From the NCBI RefSeq assembly GCF_014193675.1, contig NZ_BLXZ01000001.1:496001-560000 (forward strand): 64,000 nucleotides of DNA, written 5' to 3'. Made by a program: the position numbers and the translations under genes. The DNA comes from Geomonas limicola (GTDB lineage: Bacteria; Desulfobacterota; Desulfuromonadia; Geobacterales; Geobacteraceae). The notes beneath the pieces were generated by a model that was not told where the DNA came from, did not search any database, and saw nothing but the letters and a program-made list of their open reading frames with translations. Of the stretch, positions 1 through 8,577 are shown piece by piece. Every line of letters begins with the position of its first letter. The stretch's first letter is position 1.

Positions 1-2258
1 TGGACACCGAGGTCCCGGGTGAAGGAGTTGGTCGCCTCGACGATGCGGGCCTCGATCATCACCTGTTTCTCGGGGGTATCGAGGTTTCTCAGCAGGGACC
101 GCATCTCGTCGAGGGCAGTCTGGATGTCCTTGACGATGACCCGGCTGGTGCGGTCATCCTTGGTGATGGTCCCCCGCTCGCTCTTAAGGGCGGCGAACTG
201 GGTGGCGACATCGTTGGTCGAGGCGTAGTTCACCTCGAAGACCATGGTGCGCAGCTCCATGTTGCGCTCGGCAGCCTTCTTGGCAGCCATGTCCTCGTCG
301 GCCTGGGTCTGGATCTTCGCCCTGGGTTTAATCTGTACGATGTTCCCCTCGCGCTGCATCCCGAGCCCCTTGGCGTCGAGGATCACGTCGAGTGCCTGGT
401 CCCAGGGGACGTTCACGAGCTTGATGCTGATGGTACCGGTGACGTCGTCGGCGATCAGGAAGTTAAGGTTACTCACCTCGGCAATAAGTTGGAAGATCTT
501 CCTGATGTCCGCGTCAGAGAACTCCAGGGTTACCCGGCGCCCCTTGTACACCTTCTTATTGTGGTGCTGCACCGAGGGGATCTCGGTCACCATGTCGTCC
601 TGGCGCGGGGCCGGCAAGAGCTCTTCGGCAACCTGCGGCTCGACCGGCTGCGCTTCATGGGCACGCGCCGGTGCAGCCGGAAGCTTGGCGGCAGGGAGCG
701 GACCCGGATTGGTGATGTCCCAGAACAGCATGTCACCTTCGCGACGCACGCTGTAGGGCGGGTTGCCGCGCAGCCGCACCAAAAGCTTCGCGACGTTGTT
801 CCCCTTCACTTTCACCTGGTAGGGGGTCACCGAGAGGACCGGGGAACCGAACTGGGTGGTGTCCAGGGCGCGCTGCAGTTTCTTGGGAACCTGGCAGTTC
901 GCGATGCTCAGCGAAATCCCCTGGACGCCGTGCACCGGTTTACCTGCCTCGCAGCCGCCGGTAAGTTTCATGGTGATGCGGGAGACGCCGTCCACCACGT
1001 TGAAGTCGAGGGATTCCAGGGTCCCCTTGCCGTGCGCGGCATCGGCTGCAGCCGCGGTCTTAGTGACCTTGGGAGCCGGGGCAGCGGCTACCGCCTTCGC
1101 AGGTACCGCTTTGGGGGCGGCGGCCGGTTCGGCAACCGGAGCAGGTGCTGCGGCTGCAGCCGGTACGGACTCGGCAGCCGGTGCAGCGGCAACCGCTTTC
1201 ACGGCCGGTGCCGGCTTGCCGGTGGCGGCACCCAGACGGATTTTAAGCCCTGCGTCGGTCTTCACGACATCAAAGGCCGGGGTCTTTTCATCGGCGGAAT
1301 CAAGAACGATGCGCAGCTTGTCGGGGGTGCTCCCGATGCGCACGTTGGCGATTCCCAGCGCGCCTACCGGCACCACCTTTTGCCCGATGGCGTTCTTCAC
1401 ACCGAAGAGGTCCACCACGATGCGGTCGGGCTTGGCAAGCTTGAAGGAGTTGAAGGTGAGGACGCCCCCGGCCACCTGGAGCTCAACCCCGTCGGTTCCG
1501 GCAGTTACCGCGGTGAGCCGCCGGCCGCTTTCCTGGGCTGCGGGCTGCGGGGCAGCTTCGCTCACCACGGAACCGGCAGCGACGCCAGCGGCGGCTGCCA
1601 CGGCGGCGGGATGGTCGGCCGGTTTTTCCGGAACTGCGGGGGAGTTGGCCGGATCGGCCGCCGCGACTGCAGGTTTTGCGCTTTCGGCTGCGTGGGCGGC
1701 CTGTTGCTCGGCCGGGAGGCTCTTCTCCTCGATACGCGCCTCGGCAAGCGGCTGCTCCTTCGCTTCCGGAGCCGGTTTGGTCTCGGCAAGCGCCGGTTTC
1801 GCGTCGGGTTCCGGTGCCACCATTGCCACGATGAGCCGGGTCTTGTCCGCGGGGTCGGTCGCGACGGTGAAGTCGGCATCCTTGAAGAGCGAGATCTCCA
1901 CCCGGGTCAGCAGACCTCCGCCGACCGGTTGGCGAACGACGTCGATGCGCCGCACGTTGCCGCGGTTCACCTCGACCGAAGAGGCTACCTGGCCGGGATC
2001 GGTCTGGGAGATGTCCACGACCACCTTGGCCGGGTCACCGGCCTTATAGGAGGTATAGGTAAAGGGTTTGTCGCTGGCCAGTGCGATCTGCGAGGCGTCA
2101 GGGGAAACGGTCACCGAACGCAGGGTTGCGAAGCCGGGGCTTGTCGCGCGACTTGGCTCGTTGGCCGCCGACATCCTTTTGACACAGCCGGCAGATGACA
2201 TGACCAACATGCTGAGTGCCATGGAAACACATATGACCCTGCTCGGAAACACTCTCAT
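1..2258 (-). CDS. pilQ: Type IV pilus secretin PilQ, N-terminal part (runs off left edge)
   Basis: Outer-membrane secretin through which the type IV pilus leaves the cell. Translating the minus strand from ATG 2258 gives MRVFPSRVICVSMALSML, a hydrophobic export signal, then an AMIN-type beta domain, a long Ala/Pro/Glu-rich linker, a second AMIN-like block and a third repeat. These are followed by an STN-type domain (VTLEFSDADIRKIFQLIAEV) and the first secretin N-domain near the edge. The C-terminal secretin pore lies outside the window. A clear AAGGAG sits 8 nt before the ATG, and pilP ends 12 nt upstream. Last gene seen of the xre-pilMNOPQ operon. The linker-rich periplasmic part, about 500 residues before the STN domain, is long for PilQ. 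Confidence 0.95.
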   Translation of the reverse strand, partial: MRVFPSRVICVSMALSMLVMSSAGCVKRMSAANEPSRATSPGFATLRSVTVSPDASQIALASDKPFTYTSYKAGDPAKVVVDISQTDPGQVASSVEVNRGNVRRIDVVRQPVGGGLLTRVEISLFKDADFTVATDPADKTRLIVAMVAPEPDAKPALAETKPAPEAKEQPLAEARIEEKSLPAEQQAAHAAESAKPAVAAADPANSPAVPEKPADHPAAVAAAAGVAAGSVVSEAAPQPAAQESGRRLTAVTAGTDGVELQVAGGVLTFNSFKLAKPDRIVVDLFGVKNAIGQKVVPVGALGIANVRIGSTPDKLRIVLDSADEKTPAFDVVKTDAGLKIRLGAATGKPAPAVKAVAAAPAAESVPAAAAAPAPVAEPAAAPKAVPAKAVAAAPAPKVTKTAAAADAAHGKGTLESLDFNVVDGVSRITMKLTGGCEAGKPVHGVQGISLSIANCQVPKKLQRALDTTQFGSPVLSVTPYQVKVKGNNVAKLLVRLRGNPPYSVRREGDMLFWDITNPGPLPAAKLPAAPARAHEAQPVEPQVAEELLPAPRQDDMVTEIPSVQHHNKKVYKGRRVTLEFSDADIRKIFQLIAEVSNLNFLIADDVTGTISIKLVNVPWDQALDVILDAKGLGMQREGNIVQIKPRAKIQTQADEDMAAKKAAERNMELRTMVFEVNYASTNDVATQFAALKSERGTITKDDRTSRVIVKDIQTALDEMRSLLRNLDTPEKQVMIEARIVEATNSFTRDLGV

Positions 2259-2270
2259 CAGAAACGCTCC

Positions 2271-2831
2271 TTACCTTTTCTTGGCCAGCGTAAGTACTAT
2301 AGTTCTCTTCCGGATCTTGCCACGGTCGCCCTTGAAGGTTTCCACCACCTCGACGCTGTTCGCCGTGATCCTGCTGATGTGGCCGTTACCGGAACCGACC
2401 TGCATCCCGACCTGCACCACGTACCCCTTGCCGTTGGGATCGATGATGAGGGCGCGGTTTTCCTTGAGCCCGGCGATGATGCCGGACACCTTGAACTTGC
2501 TCGCATCGAAGCTCTGGATCGGCAGGACGTCCTCGGAAGGACGCTGCACCGGCGCCTCACCCGCCTTGGGCGGCGGCGCAGCCACCGTCGGTGCGTAAGG
2601 CTTGAAGGGATCGGTGCGCCGCCCGAATTCGAGCTGGGTAGTGATCCTGGTGGCACTGGACATCGGCTTTTGCACCGGTGCCGCCGGGGCCGGAGCCGGG
2701 GTCGGCTTGGCCGGCGCGGCCGGCTTGGGGGGCGGAGGCGCAGGTTTCTCCTCCGTCTTGGAACAGCCGGACCAGACCAGGCAGACCAGCGCTGCGACGA
2801 CGAGCAGCCTGTTATTTGGGTTTCTTTTCAT
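2271..2831 (-). CDS. pilP: Type IV pilus assembly lipoprotein PilP
   Basis: Inner-membrane lipoprotein that links the PilN/PilO ring to the PilQ secretin. The start chosen (MKRNPNNRLLVV) gives a normal signal with a lipobox-like VWSGC. An upstream in-frame ATG at 2873 would put extra residues before the signal and lie deeper in pilO. After the lipid Cys comes a disordered Lys/Pro/Ala linker, then the conserved PilP beta domain, including LIIDPNGKGYVVQVGMQVG and a C-terminal RKRTIVL. About 186 aa, normal for the family. The start overlaps the end of pilO by 20 bp, so translation is probably coupled. Confidence 0.93.
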   Translation of the reverse strand: MKRNPNNRLLVVAALVCLVWSGCSKTEEKPAPPPPKPAAPAKPTPAPAPAAPVQKPMSSATRITTQLEFGRRTDPFKPYAPTVAAPPPKAGEAPVQRPSEDVLPIQSFDASKFKVSGIIAGLKENRALIIDPNGKGYVVQVGMQVGSGNGHISRITANSVEVVETFKGDRGKIRKRTIVLTLAKKR

Positions 2832-3411
2832 CCTTGATCTCTTTTTTGTCGAGGAATCGGAAGGTGGTGGCAAGGCAGTTCACCCTCACCGTGGTTCGGC
2901 CGTTGGCGGTCCTGATATCGGAGAAACTGACGTTGTTGATGTTGACGATGCGCGGCAGCTTGCTGACCGCAACGAAGAAGTCGGCCACGTTGAAGAAGGT
3001 GCCCGAAACGGCGATGTCGACCGGCACCTCGGCATAGAAGTCCTTGGGCACCTCGGGCTTTGGCCTGAACAGAAGGAACTCGAGCCCGGCACCCTTGCCC
3101 GCGCTGGAGATGCTGGTAAGCAGCGACGGGATCTCCTTCTGGTTGGGAAGCTCGGTCAAGGCAGCCTCGAGATCTTTCTTGAGCTGCTCGTACTCGGCCT
3201 TGAAGCGAGGCAGGTTGTTGGCGATGCGCCGGTTGTCCTGGATCTGGCGCTGCAGATCCTCAAGCTTGTTCTGGAGCTGGGCATAGGCGTCCATCTTTGG
3301 CTTGTACAGACCGTAGAAGAGCCCGGCCGCTTCGAGCAGCAAGACCATTACCAGGAGGGCCACTCTCTGCTTGACCGGGAGTTTGAGAACCTTTTCTATC
3401 TGTGGATCCAT
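2812..3411 (-). CDS. pilO: Type IV pilus inner-membrane alignment protein PilO
   Basis: Bitopic inner-membrane protein that heterodimerises with PilN and, with PilM and PilP, aligns the pilus motor with the secretin. It has a short cytoplasmic N-terminus, one TM segment (about residues 17-36), a periplasmic coiled coil (QLQNKLEDLQRQIQD onwards) and a ferredoxin-like C-terminal domain (FYAEVPVDIAVSGTF). 199 aa is typical. It overlaps pilP by 20 bp and is separated from pilN by 73 bp, the largest gap inside the pilMNOPQ set. Confidence 0.94.
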   Translation of the reverse strand: MDPQIEKVLKLPVKQRVALLVMVLLLEAAGLFYGLYKPKMDAYAQLQNKLEDLQRQIQDNRRIANNLPRFKAEYEQLKKDLEAALTELPNQKEIPSLLTSISSAGKGAGLEFLLFRPKPEVPKDFYAEVPVDIAVSGTFFNVADFFVAVSKLPRIVNINNVSFSDIRTANGRTTVRVNCLATTFRFLDKKEIKDEKKPK

Positions 3412-3484
3412 AGTAAAGCCTCAGCGACAGCAAGACGGTTGATGTGTGACGCGGCGCGTTACCAGCCAGCGAGGTGCGCGGCTG

Positions 3485-4027
3485 TTACGGTTTCTTCAGT
3501 TGGAAAACGATGTCGAACCGCTTGGCGAGCTCGGTGCCGACGTTGGCCTGCTCCGAGACCTGCAGTTCCACGTTGCTGAAGGCACCCGAGGCCTGAAGGT
3601 TCTTCATGAACACGGCGATGAGTTCCTCGCTTAAGGCAAAACCCGAAATGCTCACGTTGCCGCCATTTTCCACGTACTTGGTAAGCCACAGCTTCTCGGG
3701 TACCGAATCGGAGAGAGCCGCCAGGCGACTGGCCGGGCCGGTCTTCTCACGACGCAGCTGGCTCAGGACGTCGAGCTTCTTCTTTACCTCTGCCTGCAGC
3801 TTCTTGATGTTGTCGATGGCGCCGATCTTGGTCTTCAGGGCACGCAGCTCGCTTTCCGAAGACTCGATCTGGGTGGTGGTGGCGGAGATCTTGGCCACCA
3901 GCATGAAGTAGAGGGAGAGGCCGACCAGCAGGACCCCCCCGACCGAGAGGGCCAGGATCGAAATCTGCTGGCGGATGGTTTCCTTTTTCTTGGAGGCCCT
4001 GACGGGCAGGAGGTTTATGCGAATCAT
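3485..4027 (-). CDS. pilN: Type IV pilus inner-membrane alignment protein PilN
   Basis: Starts MIRINLLPVRASKKK; the INLLP motif is the conserved cytoplasmic hook by which PilN binds the groove of PilM. One TM segment follows (about residues 23-45), then a periplasmic coiled coil and a PilN/PilO-type ferredoxin-like domain with ENGGNVSISGFA. 180 aa, normal length. The ATG overlaps the pilM stop by 4 bp (ATGA), implying coupled translation, as expected for subunits made in equal amount. Confidence 0.95.
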   Translation of the reverse strand: MIRINLLPVRASKKKETIRQQISILALSVGGVLLVGLSLYFMLVAKISATTTQIESSESELRALKTKIGAIDNIKKLQAEVKKKLDVLSQLRREKTGPASRLAALSDSVPEKLWLTKYVENGGNVSISGFALSEELIAVFMKNLQASGAFSNVELQVSEQANVGTELAKRFDIVFQLKKP

Positions 4028-5076
4028 TTATCCCCGACCCTCCTTGTGGCAAGTCCCACCGCAACGGCCATTACCGGGGCGATCTCGTCGAGGAACACGG
4101 TGTCGAACTCCTTCTCGTTCACCGCAACCCGCAAAAACGGGTTGAGCAGTTCCACCGGCATGCCGAGTTTCTGCTGCACGGTCTCCACCAGTTGGGAGGT
4201 TTTCGCCCCGCCCCCCGAGAGGTAGACCTTGCTGATGCGGTCCTCACCGGCGGTCGAGTTGTAGAAGTCGAGCGAGCGGCGCATCTCCATGGCGACCGTT
4301 TCGTTGACCCGCTGCAGCACCTCGGCAAGGCGCGGGTCCTCCACGCGGCCCGCGGTGACCTTTTTCACCTCGGCCTGCTGGGTGTCGATGCCGAACTGCT
4401 TCTGGATCTCCTCGGTGTAGAGGCTGCCGCCCAGCTGCACGTCGCGGGTAAAAAGCGAGACCCCGTCGCGCACCACGTTGAGGTTCATGATGCTGGCACC
4501 CAGGTTCACCAGGGCCACCACCTCGCTCTCGGCGCCGTAGTTGCTCTCGTAGGCGCTCTGCACCGCAAAGGCATCCACGTCGACCACCACCAGCTTGAGA
4601 CCCGCCTCGGCAAAGACCGTCAGGTAGTCGTTGATGATGTCCTTCTTGCTCGCGACCAAAAGGACGTTCATCTTGGAGAGGTCCTGCTCGTCCGGGAAAA
4701 GGATCTCGAAGTCGACGTTCACGTCGTTGATGTCGAAGGGGATGTACTGCTCGGCTTCCCAGTGGATCTGGTCCTCGAGTTCTTCGGCCGGCATGACCGG
4801 CAAGGAGATCTTGCGGATGATCACGGCGTTGCCCGAGATGGAGCAGGCCGCATCCTTCACCTTGACGTCGAGGCTCAAAAGGAGCTTCTTCACGGTCTCG
4901 ACGATCGAGGAACTGTCCATGAGGGTGTTGTCGACGATGGCCTCGGGGGGGAGCGGGAGCACGCCGACGTTCTGCAGCTGCCAGCCCCCCTTGAGCTCGC
5001 GCAGCTGGACCAGCTTCACGGCGCTCGAGCCGATGTCTACTCCCACAATATCCTTGTTCTTTGCGAAAAGCATCAC
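4024..5076 (-). CDS. pilM: Type IV pilus actin-like ATPase PilM
   Basis: Cytoplasmic FtsA/actin-fold protein that binds ATP and the PilN N-terminus. Visible signatures are the phosphate-1 motif VGVDIGSSAVKLVQL near the N-terminus, LVNLGASIMNLNVVRDG in the middle and the adenosine motif VYLSGGGAKTSQL. 350 aa, typical. Two Met codons open the frame (MMLF); either could be the start. It follows the small Xre regulator by 13 bp and overlaps pilN by 4 bp. Confidence 0.95.
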   Translation of the reverse strand: MMLFAKNKDIVGVDIGSSAVKLVQLRELKGGWQLQNVGVLPLPPEAIVDNTLMDSSSIVETVKKLLLSLDVKVKDAACSISGNAVIIRKISLPVMPAEELEDQIHWEAEQYIPFDINDVNVDFEILFPDEQDLSKMNVLLVASKKDIINDYLTVFAEAGLKLVVVDVDAFAVQSAYESNYGAESEVVALVNLGASIMNLNVVRDGVSLFTRDVQLGGSLYTEEIQKQFGIDTQQAEVKKVTAGRVEDPRLAEVLQRVNETVAMEMRRSLDFYNSTAGEDRISKVYLSGGGAKTSQLVETVQQKLGMPVELLNPFLRVAVNEKEFDTVFLDEIAPVMAVAVGLATRRVGDK

Positions 5077-5089
5077 GCGGTCCTATCCC

Positions 5090-5296
5090 TTAGTCCTGAA
5101 ACACCTTGGTCTTCTCGGCGAGGGAGAACCCCAGGGCAAGCAGGATCTTGCGCTTGGTCTCCATTCTGCAGTCCTCGCCGCGCTCGATGCGGTCGATCGT
5201 GATGGGAGAGACACCGGCCATACGCGCCAGTTCGGCCTTGCTCATCAGACGCTCTTCGCGCAACTTTTTGACGCTGTTCGTGATCGTAACGGGCAT
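5090..5296 (-). CDS. Small Xre/Cro-family DNA-binding regulator
   Basis: About 68 aa, almost entirely one helix-turn-helix domain: LREERLMSKAELARMAGVSP followed by ITIDRIERGE is a textbook HTH_3 pattern. No effector domain is present. The start at 5296 (MPVTITNSVKK) has AGGTGA about 5 nt upstream; a longer start at 5341 (MVQMYPKIRR) is possible but adds residues outside the domain. It is the first gene of the pilMNOPQ transcription unit, 13 bp before pilM, so an inferred role is setting or autoregulating pilus-complex expression. Its operator is unknown. Confidence 0.85.
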   Translation of the reverse strand: MPVTITNSVKKLREERLMSKAELARMAGVSPITIDRIERGEDCRMETKRKILLALGFSLAEKTKVFQD

Positions 5297-5405
5297 GCGG
5301 TTCACCTGGACCCTACGGATTTTGGGGTACATTTGCACCAAATAGAAGATAAGTCAAGAAATTATTCCAAGTTATATGTAATTATATTTCAGTGTGGGTA
5401 ATTGT

Positions 5406-5422
5406 TGCATTTTTAAGCCCAG
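5406..5422 (-). promoter_or_regulatory. Candidate sigma-54 (-24/-12) promoter for xre-pilMNOPQ
   Basis: On the minus strand the sequence reads CTGGGCTTAAAAATGCA: GG and GC dinucleotides exactly 10 nt apart, with CTGG at -24 and TGCA at -12. Positions after GG depart from the TGGCAC consensus. Predicted start of transcription is near 5395, about 100 nt before the regulator. A sigma-54 activator sits with pilD at 24.8 kb. Supported by pattern only. Confidence 0.4.
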
Positions 5423-5616
5423 ATCTACTTACTTTGACGCGGCTGCCCAGACCGTCAAAGTGGCCCCTTCCTGGAAACCCATTGGTGACAGGGAGTTGAC
5501 TCCGCGGCGCCACAACGGGGAACTCAATTTTGGACCCAGCCGAATAGCGGAGCACCATGCCAGGTCACTCCTCCTATCGGATGGCACGCGAGGGACTCAA
5601 GGGAAATTGTGGGGGG

Positions 5617-6237
5617 TCAGTAGGCGTAGAGCAGCGAAAGACGGGCCTTTTCCCGCGGAGCTCCCCCCACCCCCTGAACGGCGATGTTGAAAAGCCCCGG
5701 GACGTGCTGCGGGCGGATCCCCTCTTCCGTTCCGGTAACCGCACTCCCCGGGTCCAGGAGGTCGTTGGCGGCGCTGTCGGTGTTACCGGGGACGCTATCG
5801 AGGATCTTCACGGCAACCTGGTATCCCCCCTGGTGGGAATCCTTGGCGCCGCCGAGGCTGAAGGCGAAATCGGGGGAGAGCGCCGGGTCGGCGTTACGCT
5901 GGGCGGGGGAACAGGCGCTCCAGGCGCCAGGTGGTAAGGCGAGTTTCTGCTGCAGGCAGCTGTATCCGGGAAGCCTGAGGCTGATCAGCTCGAACTGGTT
6001 CTGCAGGGAGTTTGGGGTCTCGAGGCTGTTTTGCAGGATCCGCGGCATCAGTTCCTGGGTCACCAGCTCCACCCCGCCGTGCGCCGCGGCGAGTGCGGTC
6101 CGGTAGCGTTTCTGGCTTGCCGAGATCTTGGTCCCCGCGGTGATGGTGTACAAAAGGGCGAGCGCGATGACCAGAGAGAGGACCGTCAACATGAGCGCGG
6201 TAACCAGCGCGGCACCCTTTTCCCGTTCCCGGACCAT
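5617..6237 (-). CDS. PilX-like minor pilin, set A
   Basis: Starts MVREREKGAALVTALMLTVL: a short basic leader, Gly, then a hydrophobic helix without Glu5, as in PilX/GspK-type tip pilins. The soluble part has a few Cys and ends KARLSLLYAY. That ending closely resembles KASLSVVYAY of the set C protein at 16154, so the two are paralogues. The ATG at 6237 was chosen because upstream in-frame Met codons lie inside the preceding PilW gene and add non-pilin sequence. It is the last gene of set A, 11 bp after pilW. Probably a tip or priming subunit of a type IV pilus or secretion pseudopilus. Confidence 0.85.
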   Translation of the reverse strand: MVREREKGAALVTALMLTVLSLVIALALLYTITAGTKISASQKRYRTALAAAHGGVELVTQELMPRILQNSLETPNSLQNQFELISLRLPGYSCLQQKLALPPGAWSACSPAQRNADPALSPDFAFSLGGAKDSHQGGYQVAVKILDSVPGNTDSAANDLLDPGSAVTGTEEGIRPQHVPGLFNIAVQGVGGAPREKARLSLLYAY

Positions 6238-6248
6238 GCTCCCCTCCC

Positions 6249-7445
6249 CTACAGGTTCTTGGGATACACCACGATGCTGTAGACCTTCCAGTGGTAGTGG
6301 CGCCACTCCGGACTGATCTCGCGGGAGAGGCGGGAATCGCTCCAGATGCCGCCGAGCTCCGCACCGAGACGGGGATCAACTACCATGATGGCGTGCTCCG
6401 GGTCCTGTACCGGATACCGGTAGCTTACGTCCTTGCGCCCCTGTTGGGCCAGCATGTAGACCCGGATCTCCTTGATCTGCTCGCGCAGGACAGCGGCGGG
6501 GTACTCGTCTCTGCTCAGGAGTTCCGCGTTCGTGTAGTAATCCTTCTGCCCATCGCCGTTGGTGTCCAGGAAGAACACGACCTGAAGGTCGGCGACACAG
6601 TCGAGCAGCGGATAGTAGGTATGCCATGGGCTGTTGTGGCTTATCACCTTCTTGTAGAGGACACCCGTGCCGTGGCTTTTGTCGACCCCCGCGCAGTAGG
6701 CGGGGATGGTGTCGGGACGGCTCAGGTAGTACTCGGCGCGATTGAAAGGGAATTCCAGGGGTTCGGGGGGCAGGTTCTCTACGGGGTCCCCGGGGGGCGC
6801 AATACCGTAGACCAGGAAGCTCTCCCCCCGGCTGGTCGGGGTGAAGGGGGGCGTCAGGGGCGGAACAAAGAAGAGGGAAAAGCTCGTGCCGCCGGGGACG
6901 GTGACGAGCTCCCGGGTGATCTTCCCGTCGCTCGCGGCCCCCTGCTTGACCACGATGGTGCGGTCGCCGCTCCCCAGGACCAGCTCCGACCCGGAACCGC
7001 TCGACTTGAGCACGGTCCCGGTCGAGGAGTAGCTGAGGTAGGCCCAACTGCGCGACGTGGTACTCATCCCGAGGGCGCTCCCCTTCAGTACCAGGTAGTC
7101 CGAGCCATTGAACCCCTTGTTGTCCCCCACGACGACGGCGCGCGGTGGTTCGTCCGGTGCATCGTAATACTCGCCACAGTTGTTGTGGCAGCCGGCCTCG
7201 CTGTAGGTGAACCCTTTGGGTAGTTGCCAGGGGAGGCCGAATCCGGCCAGTTCGAGGTCCGAGCGGAGCAGTTCGAGCCCTATCAAGCCGCCGATGTCGG
7301 TCTCTGCCGCCTTGACGAGCATCGACGAACTGGCCAGGATCCGGTTGAAGGACGACGAGATGAGCAGCATCACGATCGAGAAGATTAGGATCACCACCAC
7401 CAGTTCGACCAGGGTGTAGCCGCGATTTCCGGTCATCCGCCTCAC
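6249..7445 (-). CDS. PilW-like minor pilin, set A
   Basis: Prepilin with leader MRRMTGNRG cut before YTLVELVVVILIFS; the +1 residue is Tyr instead of the usual Phe, and Glu5 is present. 398 aa, large for a minor pilin. Shared landmarks with the set C PilW (16800) are GFGLPW, the region before the C-terminus (LDCVADLQVVF), EIRVYML and a final HWKVYSIVVYPKNL, showing a paralogous pair. The GTG start at 7445 overlaps the pilV stop (GTGA), giving translational coupling; ATG 7436 is the alternative. Includes a calcium-site-like DTNGDGQKD. Confidence 0.88.
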   Translation of the reverse strand: MRRMTGNRGYTLVELVVVILIFSIVMLLISSSFNRILASSSMLVKAAETDIGGLIGLELLRSDLELAGFGLPWQLPKGFTYSEAGCHNNCGEYYDAPDEPPRAVVVGDNKGFNGSDYLVLKGSALGMSTTSRSWAYLSYSSTGTVLKSSGSGSELVLGSGDRTIVVKQGAASDGKITRELVTVPGGTSFSLFFVPPLTPPFTPTSRGESFLVYGIAPPGDPVENLPPEPLEFPFNRAEYYLSRPDTIPAYCAGVDKSHGTGVLYKKVISHNSPWHTYYPLLDCVADLQVVFFLDTNGDGQKDYYTNAELLSRDEYPAAVLREQIKEIRVYMLAQQGRKDVSYRYPVQDPEHAIMVVDPRLGAELGGIWSDSRLSREISPEWRHYHWKVYSIVVYPKNL

Positions 7446-7843
7446 GAGCGCATCCTTTTCATGGTGTAGATCTTGTGGGTGGTGCTGAGGTTCTTGAAGT
7501 GCCAGGTCACGCTCACCGTGAGAAGGTAGGTCTCCCCCTGGGTGCTGCGGTCCCTGATGACACCGAACGACTTGGTCCCGCCACCGATTCGGCGGGTTGC
7601 GGTGGTGGTGGTGGGAAAGGTCGTGCCGCTATCGCTTGCCCTCCGGCGCAGCAGGTTCATCTGCTCCTCCCCCACCTGGAGCGCCTGTTCCCGGTACATT
7701 GTGCGCAGGGAGTAGTCGTAGGCCACGGTGACCGTCTGCAAGAGCCCCAAGAGTCCCACCGTCATGACGAGCATCGCCATCATCAGCTCGACCAGGGTAA
7801 ATCCCGGTTCACCGCTTGGTAATGCAGGCGCTTTTGCAGTCAT
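7442..7843 (-). CDS. PilV-like minor pilin, set A
   Basis: 133 aa with leader MTAKAPALPSGEPG and N-terminal helix FTLVELMMAMLVMTVGLLGL, typical of PilV. Cleavage by PilD after Gly14 is expected. The mature head is small, with LRRRASDSG and a C-terminal beta region. It overlaps FimT upstream by 35 bp and PilW downstream by 4 bp; GAGGGAC lies before the ATG. Paralogue of the set C PilV at 18071 (shared order and MxVGLxGLLQ). Confidence 0.88.
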   Translation of the reverse strand: MTAKAPALPSGEPGFTLVELMMAMLVMTVGLLGLLQTVTVAYDYSLRTMYREQALQVGEEQMNLLRRRASDSGTTFPTTTTATRRIGGGTKSFGVIRDRSTQGETYLLTVSVTWHFKNLSTTHKIYTMKRMRS

Positions 7844-8279
7844 AGCCCAAGTCCCTCTGACCGATGCTGAGCCTGGTGGAAGAAATCACCACGCTGTCCA
7901 GGGCGCCGGTAGGCCCGGCAGAGTCCACACAAATGGAGAAATCCTGGTTGGCGAGGCCCCTCTGGTCGAAGTCGACGTAGTTCTTCTCGCATTGTACCGG
8001 GAAGCGCAAGAGGCAGCTGCGCAGCGGTTCCGGGCTGTTGTCGGCTGCCGAGGAGTAGATATCGTAGCGTGCCGGGGAGAACTTCACCCGGGTAGCCCGT
8101 CTCTGGTACAGGGCATCGGCCCGCACCTGCTGCAGGTCGGCCAGAAGCGCACGCGTCTGGGACTCCATGCGGTAGTGCGTCAGTAGACGGGAAAAGGCCG
8201 GGACGGCGATGACGGCCAGTACCGAGAGGATGGCAATAACCACGACGGTTTCTATCAGGGAGAAGCCACGCTGCCACAT
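7809..8279 (-). CDS. FimT/GspH-type pseudopilin, set A
   Basis: Start at ATG 8279 gives MWQRGFSLIETVVVIAILSV, a normal short prepilin leader with Glu5; the earlier in-frame ATG at 8330 only adds a Gly-rich tail. 156 aa. The head begins with QTRALLADLQQVRADALYQR, the conserved FimT/GspH helix that in this family carries Arg/Leu-rich positions before the beta sandwich. First gene of set A, preceded by about 300 bp without genes. In other bacteria FimT-type subunits help prime pilus assembly and some bind DNA; which applies here is not known. Confidence 0.86.
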   Translation of the reverse strand: MWQRGFSLIETVVVIAILSVLAVIAVPAFSRLLTHYRMESQTRALLADLQQVRADALYQRRATRVKFSPARYDIYSSAADNSPEPLRSCLLRFPVQCEKNYVDFDQRGLANQDFSICVDSAGPTGALDSVVISSTRLSIGQRDLGYDCKSACITKR

Positions 8280-8577
8280 CTGAAGCCCCCCGGCACCGGT
8301 ACCGCTGCCGCATCCGTTTGGACCCGCCAAAATTACAGCTCACCAATATTACCATCGGGCCGTTGAATGAAAAGCGCTCCTGTCTCGAACTGGGAGGCTC
8401 TGATAGTACTGGGGAGACAGCGCCGGTGCCGGCGCTGGCCGTGCAGGGATTGATTGTGTCGCAGTGGTGGTTGGGGGTAAGGGCGTGCGGTGGGGGGATT
8501 GGAGCGTTTAAGGGGCGAAAGGGGCAAAACGATCTGCCAGATGGGCGGGGCCACAGCCCCACCCCGGGGCGTTCCTG
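8280..8577. other. Gene-free gap between set B and set A minor-pilin genes
   Basis: About 300 bp with no convincing open frame. It should hold the promoter of set A. A near-miss -24/-12 element (minus strand, 8524-8540) has the right motifs but one base too many between GG and GC. No terminator with a T run was found. Confidence 0.6.

Noticed and set aside
489..2198. Plus-strand open frame of 569 codons opposite pilQ
   Set aside because: Antisense shadow of pilQ; Gly/Arg-rich, no domain, and the pilQ frame is supported by AMIN and STN motifs.
5394..5937. Overlapping plus-strand frames near the end of set A
   Set aside because: They run antisense to the PilX-like gene or through the pilM leader without start signals.
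8524..8540. CTGGCA...TTTTGCC on the minus strand as a sigma-54 promoter of set A
   Set aside because: There are 11 nt between GG and GC; sigma-54 promoters tolerate almost no change from 10.
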